Positions 27,033 to 38,815 of a stretch of 64,000 nucleotides of DNA are shown in pieces; position 1 is the first letter of the stretch; every line of letters begins with the position of its first letter. The notes below the pieces were generated by a model that had not been told where the DNA came from, did not search any database, and saw only the letters and a list, made by a program, of their open reading frames with translations. Made by a program: the position numbers and the translations under genes. The stretch is from NCBI RefSeq assembly GCF_001949145.1, contig NW_019091557.1, positions 247,736 through 311,735 on the forward strand. The letters are read 5' to 3'. Source of the stretch: Acanthaster planci. Lineage: Eukaryota; Echinodermata; Asteroidea; Valvatida; Acanthasteridae.

Positions 27033-27847
27033 CTTTCGTCAAGGCCTTGGCGGCTGTGTTTATGTGTAACCGCAAAGCGGCTGGACCGGAGACCACATGC
27101 AAGTGTGGTGCCGCCACTAGGCCTTTTCCAACTTGTCAGGTATTTCTTATGTTTTTCTGTATGTTTTGATTTTTGCTACCCCGTTGGGATAGCAAAAGTC
27201 CTAGCCAATCATAAGCGAGGGGTTGGGCATACATTAACTCGTTACGCAAACTGGAAGTATACGAAAGAAGGCGAGCGTGTCAAGTGTGTCGGTGGCCGTG
27301 AATGCAGGTCAGTTGTCTGAGCAGTATTTGGACAGTTCTTTAGAATATGCTGCTGGAAAACTTCACCTTGCCGAGTTAAAACCGTTGCAGTGTCAGGCTA
27401 TTGAGGCATCTGTCCGCGGGGGTGACGTTTTCGTTTCTACCCACGGGATATTGGTAAGAGCTCCATATATCAAGCACTGCCATTTTGCTTTGACCATTCG
27501 GCCTTGTTGTTGAACTGCTACTTGCTAGTGTTACTCAAACGTCAGAACCACCTCCCAACCAACAAGCATCATAGTTGTCATCTCACTGCTTATTGCCCTC
27601 ATGAAAACCAGATGGAAACATTGCATAAGCTTTGGAGTTGATGCCGTTTATTTCGGAGACTCATCTGCTTCAAGTGTTTTCATGAAACTTAGGCTATGAA
27701 TAATGCATATCAGAAAGCTTATGAACAATTCACCACAAAACCTCAAAATCAAGTTCGAAAAGTCCTCGTGGCTGCGCTACTCGCCTGGTCTCCTGTCCAG
27801 TCGCTTTGCATTTACACACACACACAGCCATGAAGGCCTTGACGAAA
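27033..27847. mobile_element. Inverted-repeat element carrying a RecQ-like helicase remnant
   Basis: Arms of about 100 bp at 27033-27139 and 27750-27847 are inverted copies; the outer 65 or so bases, starting TTTCGTCAAGGCCTT, are roughly 90 percent identical by eye. Between them lies a helicase fragment (see its own entry) preceded by a CCAAT box at about 27208. The layout suggests an internally deleted DNA transposon that encoded a helicase. From memory, Academ-type transposons can encode superfamily 2 helicases, but I cannot assign this element to them. No clear target duplication was seen. Confidence 0.6.
27277..27453 (+). pseudogene. RecQ-like helicase N-terminal exon, broken at Walker A
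   Basis: The frame reads LKPLQCQAIEASVRGGDVFVS, matching the RecQ-family Q-motif region (LKPxQxxAI...GxDVFVSLPTGYGKS). Directly after DVFVS the frame is lost, but the +1 frame reads LPTGYW, the start of the Walker A loop, showing a small indel. A second change just before the Gly-Lys-Ser step spoils the motif, and a gtaag donor follows at 27454. Frame homology begins near AVNAGQ at about 27295. No ATG opens the frame, and downstream helicase motifs are absent. Intact RecQ helicases unwind DNA 3' to 5' using ATP; this copy cannot. Confidence 0.6.
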
Positions 27848-28104
27848 GTTTATAACGGTTCTTGAATACGATGTCATAAATGATGGCCAGTATCTCATCT
27901 ATGGACCTATTTCAACAGACGGAATGGAACGGAGAACATTGTCAGAAAACAACATAGCGCTGGAAATATTTTTACACGCAAGGTGAAAGCTTGCTCGGAG
28001 CGCCAATCAATGTCACAATAAGAAAGCGCTGAACCCTTCGAGTTCTCCATGACGTTATAACAATATTGAGACAGGCGATTGACCAGAACGTGGTTTCGCA
28101 GTAC

Positions 28105-29314
28105 TATGGAATTCCATATCTGCCGTCACCCGTCGTGCGTCGTCCGTCGTGCGTCGCCCGTGGTTTTTTTGTCACGATTGCGCAGTGATATTTTTAACTT
28201 TGACCCTTGATCATTTCACATGTACATGTCCTTGTTCGATCGATCCACCATGCCTGACTCTCATTTTAGCAATAGAACTAGAAGATGTACATGTATTCGT
28301 TTTTGCAGTTGCGCCGAACTCCACTTGAAAGAAGAAATAATATCCTGACATCGGTTAAGTAACGTGTATATGAAATAATACCATTTTGGTTACATACATA
28401 AATTAACAAAATAGACTTTTGTTAAGGTAGATTGTTTTTCTCGATAACTTAGTTACTCTAGACGTAACTTTACTCGTTAATAACAGCCTGACTTTAGGTC
28501 TATAGCCTATGTAATATTTTTGTCTGTCCCTGCACGATATCCCACAGAACTGAATGTAAATAATAAATTATTTACAATGTTTGATTCCTTAATAGTTTTC
28601 ATAAGAGACAAACTGATTCAACATTATTTTGAGGGCGGGTATACCTGTGATGAAATCTGCAGTATACTCCAAATTAGTCGCAAGTAGGCTCACAGAAGTC
28701 TTTTAAACAGTAACGTTACCTGTTAGCCCCATAAATAATGCTGATATGCAGGATAACCTGTTCTCATTGGTCTTTCCACCATGGCATACACACCCACAAA
28801 AACCAACACGTCACATTTTCTGAAACTTAAACCAAAACAAAATGAAATATCTGTATCCGTTGGCAGATTTCTTTTTAGAATTTGATGAAAACAAGTCGGC
28901 ACGTTTTTACAGTGTGTAAATTAGAATTAGACTGTGGATAAGTTGGCCTGAACATTTTTGCTGAAAATGTTTTTCCCAAAAAAACACTTGGTTGAATTCT
29001 CAGAAAGGCGATATTTGCTTGTCAAGGGGCAGGGGTAGTCTAGCATTATCGGCATTAATTATGGGACTAGTACTGCAGGTGGGATTTGTACTTGCCTTAT
29101 TCGGAAAAGATCCTTAGAAGTGAATGAAATCATCACATTGTCATTTGTTAAACCCCGGCTTTTGCAGGTCCTATACAACGCATTTGATGGGCGACGCACG
29201 GCGGGCGACGCACGACGGAAATGGCATGACTGGAACTGGTAAATGGCAGAATTGGGACACAACAAAAAGCAAAATGCGACTGGAGACGGGCGACGGCAGA
29301 TATGGAATTCCATA
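28105..29314. mobile_element. 1.2-kb inverted-repeat element with palindromic termini
   Basis: The left end reads TATGGAATTCCATA then TCTGCCGTCACCCGTC; the right end is the reverse complement with one mismatch (GACGGGCGACGGCAGA then TATGGAATTCCATA). Next to each terminus are GACG/CGTC-rich degenerate repeats (28127-28162 and 29187-29215). CAGTAC and CAGTGC directly flank the element, possibly a diverged 6-bp target duplication. The interior has no recognisable coding sequence, so it is a non-autonomous DNA transposon. Confidence 0.6.
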
Positions 29315-30831
29315 CAGTGCGATGTTTGGGGGAAAAAAGCCCTTAATGCTTACATCATGGTCTATGGTCTATCGCCAAAGCGCGGCTCGTCCGTTGTCAC
29401 TAAACAGCCCCATAAGAAAACCACTCTCAGACTGTTTGATAACTTCACCGGGCGAAACTTCGCTGTCGTTGTGTGTGCATCGCCCTCAGGAATTCAGTAT
29501 TGAAGGCACGTGTGTGAATGAACCCTCAACGTGGGTCCTAATGGTAAAGGTGTGTGTCATAGATACATTTATCGGGGCTATCTACCTTAAAAGACCAATG
29601 GAATTACTGTAACTCCACTTGAATCGTGTTCATAAAGGAGAAATCTCTCACTGAACAAAATCTTGAGGATAATTCAGCTTCGCCATGCTGTCTTTCAAGC
29701 ATGCAGCGATGAGCACTTTGTGAAAATTTTGGTTTTATCTTTATAGCCTGCAAGGACAATTCAGCCTAGTCACGTGATAAAGAATGCAAAGTGTGCAATA
29801 TTCCAGCTTTGGGCCAAATCCAGTGTTATTGTAGGCTTGTCAGTTGCAAAATCACTGATGCTCTTGGTTGTACCAATCCATCATGCATGATTTCCCGTAT
29901 CTGACATCGCTGTCATAGAAAAGGCATCAATGTAACCACCCTGGCCAGCTCGGATGTAACTTTGAATGTTCAACCTGGTGATCCTAGAACACGTATATAG
30001 TTAGTTAACTTTTATTTGTCCACCCGTTTTTCTTTTTTGTGGGGGGAGTCGGGATAGCCTCTTGCTTACTAAAAAAGATGAGATGAAATCAGCAAAAAGT
30101 TAAGATCGGCAAGTTGTCACCCATGTGCGATCTGAGCAAGTTTGACTTAATATTGGCGACTGACTTCAGGGGTGGACAAACAGAGTGAAAATTGAAATCA
30201 TGTGGATTGTCGTTTGCTATTCTCCCTTTTTGTCAGCAGGGCCTCAGATGATGCGGGTAAATTAAGAAAGTCGACCTAGCAATTCATTTCAATTAAACCT
30301 TCCAACATAATTATGTAGTACTTCGTTAGCGCACATCGTTAGCAGATAAAGCGCCCTCACTGCAGAATGATGACTGGGAAATTATATGTTGAGGGCGCCC
30401 CAGCATGAGCTACAAGGCACAGCGGCGTTGGCAAATAACCACCAAACATCACGGCTGGCAGAATTTGTCGTTTCCTCTCTCCCTCCCTCCTCACAATCAA
30501 GATGTGCGTTAGCTCTCATCGTCATATTTCTAATTTTTGGGATGCTTGAAATTATGGAGACTAAGCAGGAAAAGAGCCTTGTATTTTGTCAAGTTCACTT
30601 GTTGTTTTGTCAAGATCACTACACCCTCCCGGTTCACTAAGAAGGTTGGAAATTTCGGCGGGTAGTGTCTATGTCACATCAACGTGAAACAGGGTAGTTT
30701 TGGGGTAATATTCATTTTCCATTTTCTAGAGTCACAGGTCATAGTGATATTTTTCAAGCGAACAGTACTCCGGTTGTCTTTACATCTGTACGATTTCCAA
30801 ATCGTTGTGAACTCCAAATTTGCCATCTAGT
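29315..30831. other. No gene seen
   Basis: Between two mobile elements; no coding or repeat structure that I can support. Confidence 0.5.
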
Positions 30832-31130
30832 AACGTTTCTGTGAAAAGGATGCTTGCTCATGCTTGCTTATTTCCATATACTTAAAAAGCAATAAACTGC
30901 CAAAGAAAATGAAATCTACCATAGCAGTGCTTCAAAAAATCTGAACATTTTCTGTGCACAAATCAGTGCAGCATTGAGATTCATTGCCTTGGATGGCAAT
31001 TCTGCTTAGGAATATGTAAATGTCATTAGCATAAAAACCGATAAAGCTCCAAAATATGGGTTAAAATTGCAAAACAAAAGTTTAAAATGAGAATATTAAA
31101 ATCCAATGATACTATTTCAAGGGTTTTTGT
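30832..31130 (+). mobile_element. MITE family 1, copy E, 5'-truncated
   Basis: From aacgtttctgtgaaaagga it follows the second half of copy A: a degenerate tttctgtgcacaaatcagtg block, then ggatggcaattctgcttagg and cattagcataaaaaccgata. The first half is absent and the right inverted repeat is not recognisable, so both limits are approximate. Confidence 0.55.
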
Positions 31131-31380
31131 AAAATTATAAAAATAGTTCTATTTCATGGTTCCTTTAAGGTACTTTAAATTTCATAATTTATTAATTAAA
31201 CTGCTCTTTTTCCAGGTATAGGGGACAGCTCCCTGAGTATTTCGTATATTGTTTTAGACATTTCCAGGTGCACCTCCATTTGAATAAGAGCCACGAGTAT
31301 GGCTGTATTATGTATGGGCATCATACCATAGAAATCTGCCAATATATTTCTACACGCAGCAATGTATTTTGTGTATCTCC

Positions 31381-32184
31381 NNNNNNNNNNNNNNNNNNNN
31401 NNNNNNNNNNNNNNNNNNNNNNNNNNNNNNNNNNNNNNNNNNNNNNNNNNNNNNNNNNNNNNNNNNNNNNNNNNNNNNNNNNNNNNNNNNNNNNNNNNNN
31501 NNNNNNNNNNNNNNNNNNNNNNNNNNNNNNNNNNNNNNNNNNNNNNNNNNNNNNNNNNNNNNNNNNNNNNNNNNNNNNNNNNNNNNNNNNNNNNNNNNNN
31601 NNNNNNNNNNNNNNNNNNNNNNNNNNNNNNNNNNNNNNNNNNNNNNNNNNNNNNNNNNNNNNNNNNNNNNNNNNNNNNNNNNNNNNNNNNNNNNNNNNNN
31701 NNNNNNNNNNNNNNNNNNNNNNNNNNNNNNNNNNNNNNNNNNNNNNNNNNNNNNNNNNNNNNNNNNNNNNNNNNNNNNNNNNNNNNNNNNNNNNNNNNNN
31801 NNNNNNNNNNNNNNNNNNNNNNNNNNNNNNNNNNNNNNNNNNNNNNNNNNNNNNNNNNNNNNNNNNNNNNNNNNNNNNNNNNNNNNNNNNNNNNNNNNNN
31901 NNNNNNNNNNNNNNNNNNNNNNNNNNNNNNNNNNNNNNNNNNNNNNNNNNNNNNNNNNNNNNNNNNNNNNNNNNNNNNNNNNNNNNNNNNNNNNNNNNNN
32001 NNNNNNNNNNNNNNNNNNNNNNNNNNNNNNNNNNNNNNNNNNNNNNNNNNNNNNNNNNNNNNNNNNNNNNNNNNNNNNNNNNNNNNNNNNNNNNNNNNNN
32101 NNNNNNNNNNNNNNNNNNNNNNNNNNNNNNNNNNNNNNNNNNNNNNNNNNNNNNNNNNNNNNNNNNNNNNNNNNNNNNNNNNNN
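31381..32184. other. Assembly gap (804 N)
   Basis: All bases are N. Any frame across it is meaningless. It lies about 250 bp right of MITE copy E in repeat-rich DNA, so an unresolved repeat is the likely cause. Confidence 1.
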
Positions 32185-35100
32185 GTCATTTATGCCACCA
32201 CACTGGTGATACCAGACCCTCTTTTTGTTATTCTATCTTGGGCCTTGTAAATGTCCAGTGTAATTATTCATATTTCCCTACGGTTAATCCTCTTTGTCGG
32301 GTTTTGCGACAAGTGTTCAGTTTTCGTCATTTATTTAAGTTAAATTCCCTTAAATATTCAGGATAAATAACTTAACTGCACTTAACAAATGAGTTAAACG
32401 CTTTTCAGCAAAGTCGTGCATTGAAATATCAGTAGTTTAAGAGAGTGATTGTAAAGTAGCCTCGTTAAACTCACTTTTCAGCTCACGCTGAACAGTCGAA
32501 CCAACATCAGGTTCATTCCTTATTATGAAGCCTGAGGCTAAATAGTCTAAAGCTAGGAAATATTCATGAGCAGCTTAATGCTTTGTGATGAGGCCTTACA
32601 TTAAAATGATTATTGATGTTTTGCTCTATGACTCTATTACTGAAACGAGTAATGTACGTAAATAATCCGCTGCCTACCGTTGCCTTGGTGAAAGATAAAG
32701 GCAGTGTAATTATTAATATGAATTTGTGAATTTTTTTTAACAATAATTATGTGAATTTGATTATCCTACTTGGTTGCAGTCAATCAATACATCGATACTA
32801 AAGGAACATGTTTGAAGACTCATTGTCATTTTCCCATCTTTCTTCGAGCTACAGAATTTTTTTTTGAAAAGAGCAACATTACGTTTTTGTCGGGACCGTC
32901 GTTGGTACTGTCGTCGTCGTTGTCAGTGTTGCTGTTTTTCAATCGTTGCTGACGTTGTCGTTTTTGACATTGCTGTTAAGGGTAAAGGCTTTCTAGTCCT
33001 GGATCCGTGTGTAAACCCCCACAAGGATCTTCTCTGACAATGTCTTACCAAGGAAAGTCTCCTTATATATAATGTTAAGAGATGGGTAAATTTACTTCCG
33101 CAACTATTACAGATCTCTGCTTACTTTGATAATTCTATAAAGGAGTTACGAAACAGGTTCTTTAAACTATGAACGAGAAAAAAGTGAGTACTCTTTCGAA
33201 GATAAGCATCGCAAACCAAATAAGAAATTATGCAAAAATTTTGAAAAGAAATTGAAAACAAAGAAACAGAGAGGAACGAAAGGAGTAAAGTCGTGGGAGT
33301 TAACTAGAAGAATAGGAGTCTCGATACCATGTTATCTAATGGCTTGATGAAATACGGTCAAATTTCTATATACAGTCACAAATTAAAGCATTCTCGTGAA
33401 TATAGTTCGAGCGCCATTTAATGTTTGAGTTATACACATACATTAATAATTAGGTTAGCTTGTCTTTCTCAGTAACATGTTAATTGATAGATCATAATTA
33501 TGTGTCGCCTATATGCGCTCATTTTGTCTGTTTATTGTCCGTTCATGGGGTGATACGAAGTGTATTCCAATCGACAGTTACATAAATGGCAAACCGATAG
33601 GTCTATTAAAAAACACAATACAAACAGCAAAAAGCAAAAAAAATAAATTAATAAAAATACAAAATTTACGATAAAAAGGTGGACATCCAGTTTAAAAAAG
33701 GGGAAGGGGTTGGTATTGCACAGAATGTGAAGTTCTCATAGGCCCCTATTTGAAATTTCAGTACCTTTTTTGCAATAAAGAGGCAGTACTCAGTTGTCAT
33801 AGTTATGCTCCTTATAAGCTTGACAAACATGTCCTTTTTCTGTGGCTGGATGCCAGGACTTAATTGGCACTTTCATTCCTCCTAAGCCATCTGATGACTT
33901 AGGTTCGATGTTGTCTGTTTTCTGGGCAGAGGGAGGGAAGATGCATGAAACTCGTGGTCGTTATCCGCGGCTGGGGGAGTTTCCCCTTGCAGATATGTTA
34001 CTGATTTTTAAATTATTTTCTGTTAGAATTTGAAAGCATTTGCAACTTAAAGACGGTACTACCTACTGATGGGGGGTTTAGAATTCTTTGGCAGGATAAG
34101 TATTTGACAGTCGTTTCAAGGAACCCCCCCAAAAAGATGATAAAAAATGATAAAAAGCAAACCCGCTAATCAACGTTTCATTTGATTCTACTTTAAAGCT
34201 TTGGCTAGATTACGAAGTTTCTATGAATTGAATATCCAACTATTATTATTTCATTATCTCATCTAATTGGCTGTTTGTACAAACAAAAGGTCATTAATAT
34301 TTCAACGCGAAGGGTTTTACATAATTATCAATGTGTGCAATCAACATCTTGTCATGCTGTCCAACAGCTTGCTCCTACCGCGGCTCACATCATACCTGTA
34401 GTAAGTGCGCTTGCGCGGACATGTCAGAAGAAAGTCCTGTATTTTCCGTATCTGGAGTAGGCCTACTGGCAAAGTTGATAGGAAGGACTCCACAAATTAA
34501 CGAAATACACAGATGCCGTGACAACTAGAAACTTCTACGATTTTCGATAAAACCAATGTGATGTCGTGAATAACTGTGCCGAGGAACAGAAACTGCCACT
34601 AGTGAAAAAATAGCGGGACAGAATTCTTTAGTACACCTCCCTGGTGCCCTTTTATACTCCTTCACTTTGGACGCGCCCCGCCCACGTGTTTAAAATCCAC
34701 TTCGGATGTGGGTTGCATTTATCTTCTTCACGCAGCCAAATTAATAAATTTAATGGAAAACGCGAAGAAAATTGGCGATGACCGGCTGATATATAATAGA
34801 TTTCCCAACTTCCCTTGCCAGGAATGATGGTCAGTAATTTAGTGCTTCATTGTCACAACGGGGCATACAATCAGCCATAGTAATGCCTCCAGTGACAGAG
34901 ATGTCTTCTTTAATACAGAAAAAAATTAACATTTCATCTCCCATCTTAATGTTTGAAATTACGTTGATTTCGTTGGCAAAAGCCCTTTCTAATAAGCTCT
35001 TCCACACCGTTCCAAATTATGACAGCCTGCTCGCCGGCTGCTTCCGTGACACGGACCCCTCGTAAAAAGTGCACTCTCGTTACGCACGGTTTTCTTTCAG

Positions 35101-35482
35101 ACAGACGAAACAATTACTGTGCGATGAAGATCACAAATCAGGCACTTCAACTTTGATAAGAAAGGAACCGCAGCAATTTCAAAGCATTGACATTTTTTCA
35201 CGACCGAATGAAGTTTAGTTCTCACGAGTATATTTATGGGCAGGGCATTATAAAATCAAATCCTTACGAGTATTTCGCACTATTGACGGGGTGACGCTCT
35301 GTGTCACTGGCTCCAAGAAGCAGAATACCAGTTGCGGCACAAACCTTATATGATGTGCGATTTACAGCCGCAGTCAAGTAATTCGGACAGGTCCCAGCCT
35401 TGTTAGTGGAAAATAAATGGAAACGTTTCAGACGGCGTTCAAGGAACGTTGCAGCATTGCGTTGTAGGGTAAGACAACCTCA
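32185..35482. other. No gene seen
   Basis: AT-rich, with the trinucleotide repeat at 32888 and A-rich low-complexity DNA at 33600-33680. Confidence 0.55.
32888..32976 (+). repeat. Imperfect (GTY)n trinucleotide repeat
   Basis: Degenerate TCG/TTG triplets, for example GTCGTCGTCGTTGTC, extend over about 90 bp. Confidence 0.7.
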
Positions 35483-35928
35483 GCCGTGCTCAGTGGCGTA
35501 AATTTGTGTTGGAAATTGGGGGAATGGGGAAAGGTGGGGGGGCATGACTTGCCCGGCCATGGAAATTTGAAAAGCGGGGGAGAGGGCCCCACCATGTACA
35601 CTATATAGAGGGCGAAGTTCATGATAAAGATCTACATCTGCATGAATTTGATACACATTACAGATATCTGTGATGTGTATCAAATTCACACAGAATCTTA
35701 CATCAGAATGATATATTTAGGCCTATGGCTTTTTAAAATTACTTTCCCTTTATGGTGATATTGAAAACATTTTAGTTGTTGGGAAATCCTGAAAATTCTT
35801 CACAATCCACTTATATTTTTTTGCTCGTCACTAAAAAGTGGGGGATGGTTCAATAGTCCACCCCACCTTAAAAAGTGGGGAGGGGGAATGTACCCCATCC
35901 TCCGGGAATCATGCCCGTGGCCGTGCTC
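35483..35928. mobile_element. Element with perfect 9-bp target duplication and central palindrome
   Basis: GCCGTGCTC occurs at 35483-35491 and 35920-35928. The 428 bases between start AGTGGCGTAAATTTG and end (reverse complement) CACGGGCATGATTCC, with weak inverted similarity (GGSCRTRAWTT-like) and G-rich subterminal runs. A nine-base duplication is typical of Mutator-like elements (established), so that affiliation is proposed. A near-perfect 46-bp palindrome lies inside. No coding sequence. Confidence 0.65.
35643..35688. repeat. Near-perfect 46-bp palindrome centred on GATATC
   Basis: The two halves (TGAATTTGATACACATTACAG and CTGTGATGTGTATCAAATTCA around ATAT) pair over 22 of 23 positions; the remaining position is a G-T wobble. 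It has essentially no loop as DNA, so it would form a cruciform or a tight RNA hairpin. It sits within the element with the 9-bp target duplication. Confidence 0.85.
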
Positions 35929-36122
35929 GCTAAGCAGTGTGTGATGACGTTTTCAGCCAGCACGTAGACTGGTTAATTAAAGCATTAACGATTTATGAAC
36001 ACCGGACACCTTGAGGATCACATTCCGGGAAATGTCGCCTGTCGATCGTCGGTTGGCAGTCCACTCTTAAAAATTCTACTCAGCTCCGTGAGCAAAAACG
36101 GAAGATCATGATGTGCACTGTA

Positions 36123-36188
36123 CATACTGACAGACAATAGGATATTTTCCTGAATCATACTGACAGACAATAGGATATTTTCCTGAAT
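36123..36188 (+). repeat. Perfect 33-bp tandem duplication
   Basis: Two identical 33-base units, starting CATACTGACAGACAATAGG, occupy 36123-36155 and 36156-36188. No third copy. Identity without a mismatch points to a recent slippage event or an assembly effect. Confidence 0.9.
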
Positions 36189-37360
36189 CAGAATGAAAAT
36201 TATTTAAAATTTTTAGCAAGAATTTTAGTTTTACCATCTAAATACCTTTTACTAGCGATATTTTCACTCTAAAATAACGGCAACCTTTCAATGTTCAAAA
36301 TGTATCTTGCTAATCACACACCAGTCGTCTACCAAGCGCTTAGCAGAATAAACTTGCAATTTTCAGATTTTAAACAGACAAAGTAACTATATAGAGTGGC
36401 ATCGTGTAAATGTCTTGGAGCGAAAAAAATGCACGAGAAGATCAGACACTCATCACTCTTCCTCAAACATAAACTTACAAATTGCCCCCCGAGCTTTTGA
36501 AAAAAAAATGTTTTTTTATTTACTATCAAAATCCTTTGGCTTTCTTTACCCAGTAATCCATCTCAACGCGAGCAACAACCTTGTCGCTGAATAAAGTAAT
36601 TTTATATTAAGTATTGTACTTACAAAATAGTCAAGCTCTTACCTATTACAAGCTATTACAAGAGGACAAACGCATAGTGTTGACCCTGAATGAAGTATTC
36701 AAAACTCTTTTAAAAAAATGAATATTCCGAAAATAACATAGGGCAGACTTATTGACATCTTTGTCGTTATTTTTATATTGACCTTATTCAGTCGTTATAT
36801 GTCGAGAATAGGCCCTGTTCAGGAGACATCGAGGCCTAGCACGAATGTCCGAACAGGAATTAGTGCATAGGCCAACCAACCCCATCAATGGAAATCTTAA
36901 CACCCGGAATCTGCATCACTGATTGAAGCATTAATATCAGTCTAGTATGCGATCATGTAACATTACTTGAGGAACACAACACCATATTCCACATTATTGA
37001 TATAAACCTACTGTAAACATCAAGTAATGCATTGCAGAAAGCACAGGCAGGTTTTTTTCTTTTAATATACAGGATGAGAGGACACATGAGAGGAAAATGG
37101 AATTCTGCGCAACGGCTTCGTGAAATATCACTTACTTAGTTGAGGCTACAAATCCCTGATCGTTTTTGCAGCCATGGTAACCACAGTGACGTACGTGTTT
37201 TGGCACTCTTATACTCCACCAACCACATGTTGATGGACTTAAATTATGGATGGATAAAATGGGCAAAATGAAAGCCAACAATATCAATTTATTATGGGCA
37301 GTAGCGAGTCAAGGAACTAACCTTTCCTGGGTGGAGCGCATTCTGAATTGTAAAATCGGG

Positions 37361-37609
37361 TTAAATGTGGTTCTCGATAGAAATCGAGCTTAATATGCAC
37401 AAGGAAATGGAAGGCTTACGGAACGTCTGGTTCCCACAATAATGATTATTATGGAGTTTGAACGGCAGTGCATAGACCAGGAACAGCCTCCTACCATATG
37501 AGTACGTTATAAAGTATGTAGATGCGCAGAAGCCAACCAGCAAAGCTACCGTCCACATGCTTAAGGAGGTTGTGGGGAGGGGGTCGTCAACAAAGCGTGG
37601 TCCGGCCAT
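37361..37609 (-). CDS. Possible short membrane-anchored ORF or first exon
   Basis: On the minus strand a real ATG in strong context (gcaATGG) opens an 82-codon frame. The first 38 residues have a polar start, then a hydrophobic stretch (about residues 18-35: MWTVALLVGFCASTYFIT) like a signal anchor. Around 37494 the sequence ATG|GTAGGA could act as a weak splice donor, so only residues 1-38 might be coding. It lies 1.7 kb downstream of the receptor on the same strand. I recognise no family; it may be a chance frame. Confidence 0.25.
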   Translation of the reverse strand: MAGPRFVDDPLPTTSLSMWTVALLVGFCASTYFITYSYGRRLFLVYALPFKLHNNHYCGNQTFRKPSISLCILSSISIENHI

Positions 37610-38805
37610 TGCGCACAGGGAGAGGGCGTCAGAGCCAACGCATGCATAGGTCTACGTTAGCGATGATTTACTTTTGTCATGAAATTAACAGCGGAGATTA
37701 TACAACACCTGCATAAATCCCCGTCATTTGATTGGTGAATCGTTTATCACATGGCATTGAATTATTTTTACCAACACATAGCTGGTACCCGACACCTGCG
37801 GATCGATTGCACTGCAGCTTCTAGTGGTGCAAGTTTCTTTATGGCAAAATGACGAGCGATCAAGCTCCGCCGTTCACAATTCTACCAAATAATTATAAGA
37901 ACTTTTTTGTAAGTAATGCTGATACTGCCAACATTTGGAAGCAGATAAAATGCTGCCAAACGATTAAAGGAGCTCGGAATATCACGTCGAAAAATTAACA
38001 GATTCACAACTGGCAACTTCCAGTTTGAATTAGTTAAATAATCAGGCTGTGCGCAGAAAATCAAATGCAAAGGATTTATACAGGTGCTGTGTAAAATAAC
38101 TAATGAATGTTTCGCATTCGTGCAATGGTAAGAATAATTGCATGAGGAGGCAGAAGAAACGGTCGATTCCACTTATCATTCATTGCTTGTATACTAAAAC
38201 ATCGCAAAAATGAAAGTATTACTTCAACTAGCCAGCAAGTGTGACACATTTGCCATGCTCCGGAATGTGCATATGCAACTGGCCTTCATTTGCATATTTC
38301 CAGCATGCAGGTAGACAATGCGTTTCTTCCGGGGTAAGGGGACTCAAGACGGTACTTTGTACCTATGTAGTTTATGGACGGCCCCAAAGTGTGAATCCTC
38401 GTCAGTATCGTCTCCTCAACAATGGATTTCGAAGCCCAAATCTCTGTAGTCCGACGCTGCCCCTGCCTGCCCGCATCGCTAACACTCGGGTGTTAAATAG
38501 ACACCCCTCTCGATACCAAGATTGCTGTGCAACAAGTATACAACCTTATCACAAAATTGATTTAAAGCCGGGCAAAAGTTGGTAAAAGAAACACGTAGAC
38601 CCAAATCACCATCACACAAACGTCAAGAAACAGCAAGTTGCAACTCTCAGGTATTTCGTGCACACAAATGTACAGAAAACAAAGAAAAGTCTTCGAATCT
38701 GTAAAGGAACGGGAGACAAACGTTGAAATGCTTAGAAATCGAAGCAGGTATAAACATCTGCACACCACCAGATGATTATGACAAAGCTGTAAAAAACTAT
38801 GATGC

Positions 38806-38815
38806 TTTATTTATT
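38806..38815 (-). terminator. Candidate polyadenylation signals for the GPCR
   Basis: Two overlapping AATAAA hexamers on the minus strand (TTTATT on the plus strand) lie about 470 bp downstream of the receptor stop codon. They suit a 3' UTR of roughly 0.5 kb. Such hexamers are frequent by chance in AT-rich DNA. Confidence 0.3.

Noticed and set aside
31268-32366. Long frames of about 280-330 codons around 31.3-32.4 kb
   Set aside because: They consist almost wholly of unknown bases of the assembly gap.
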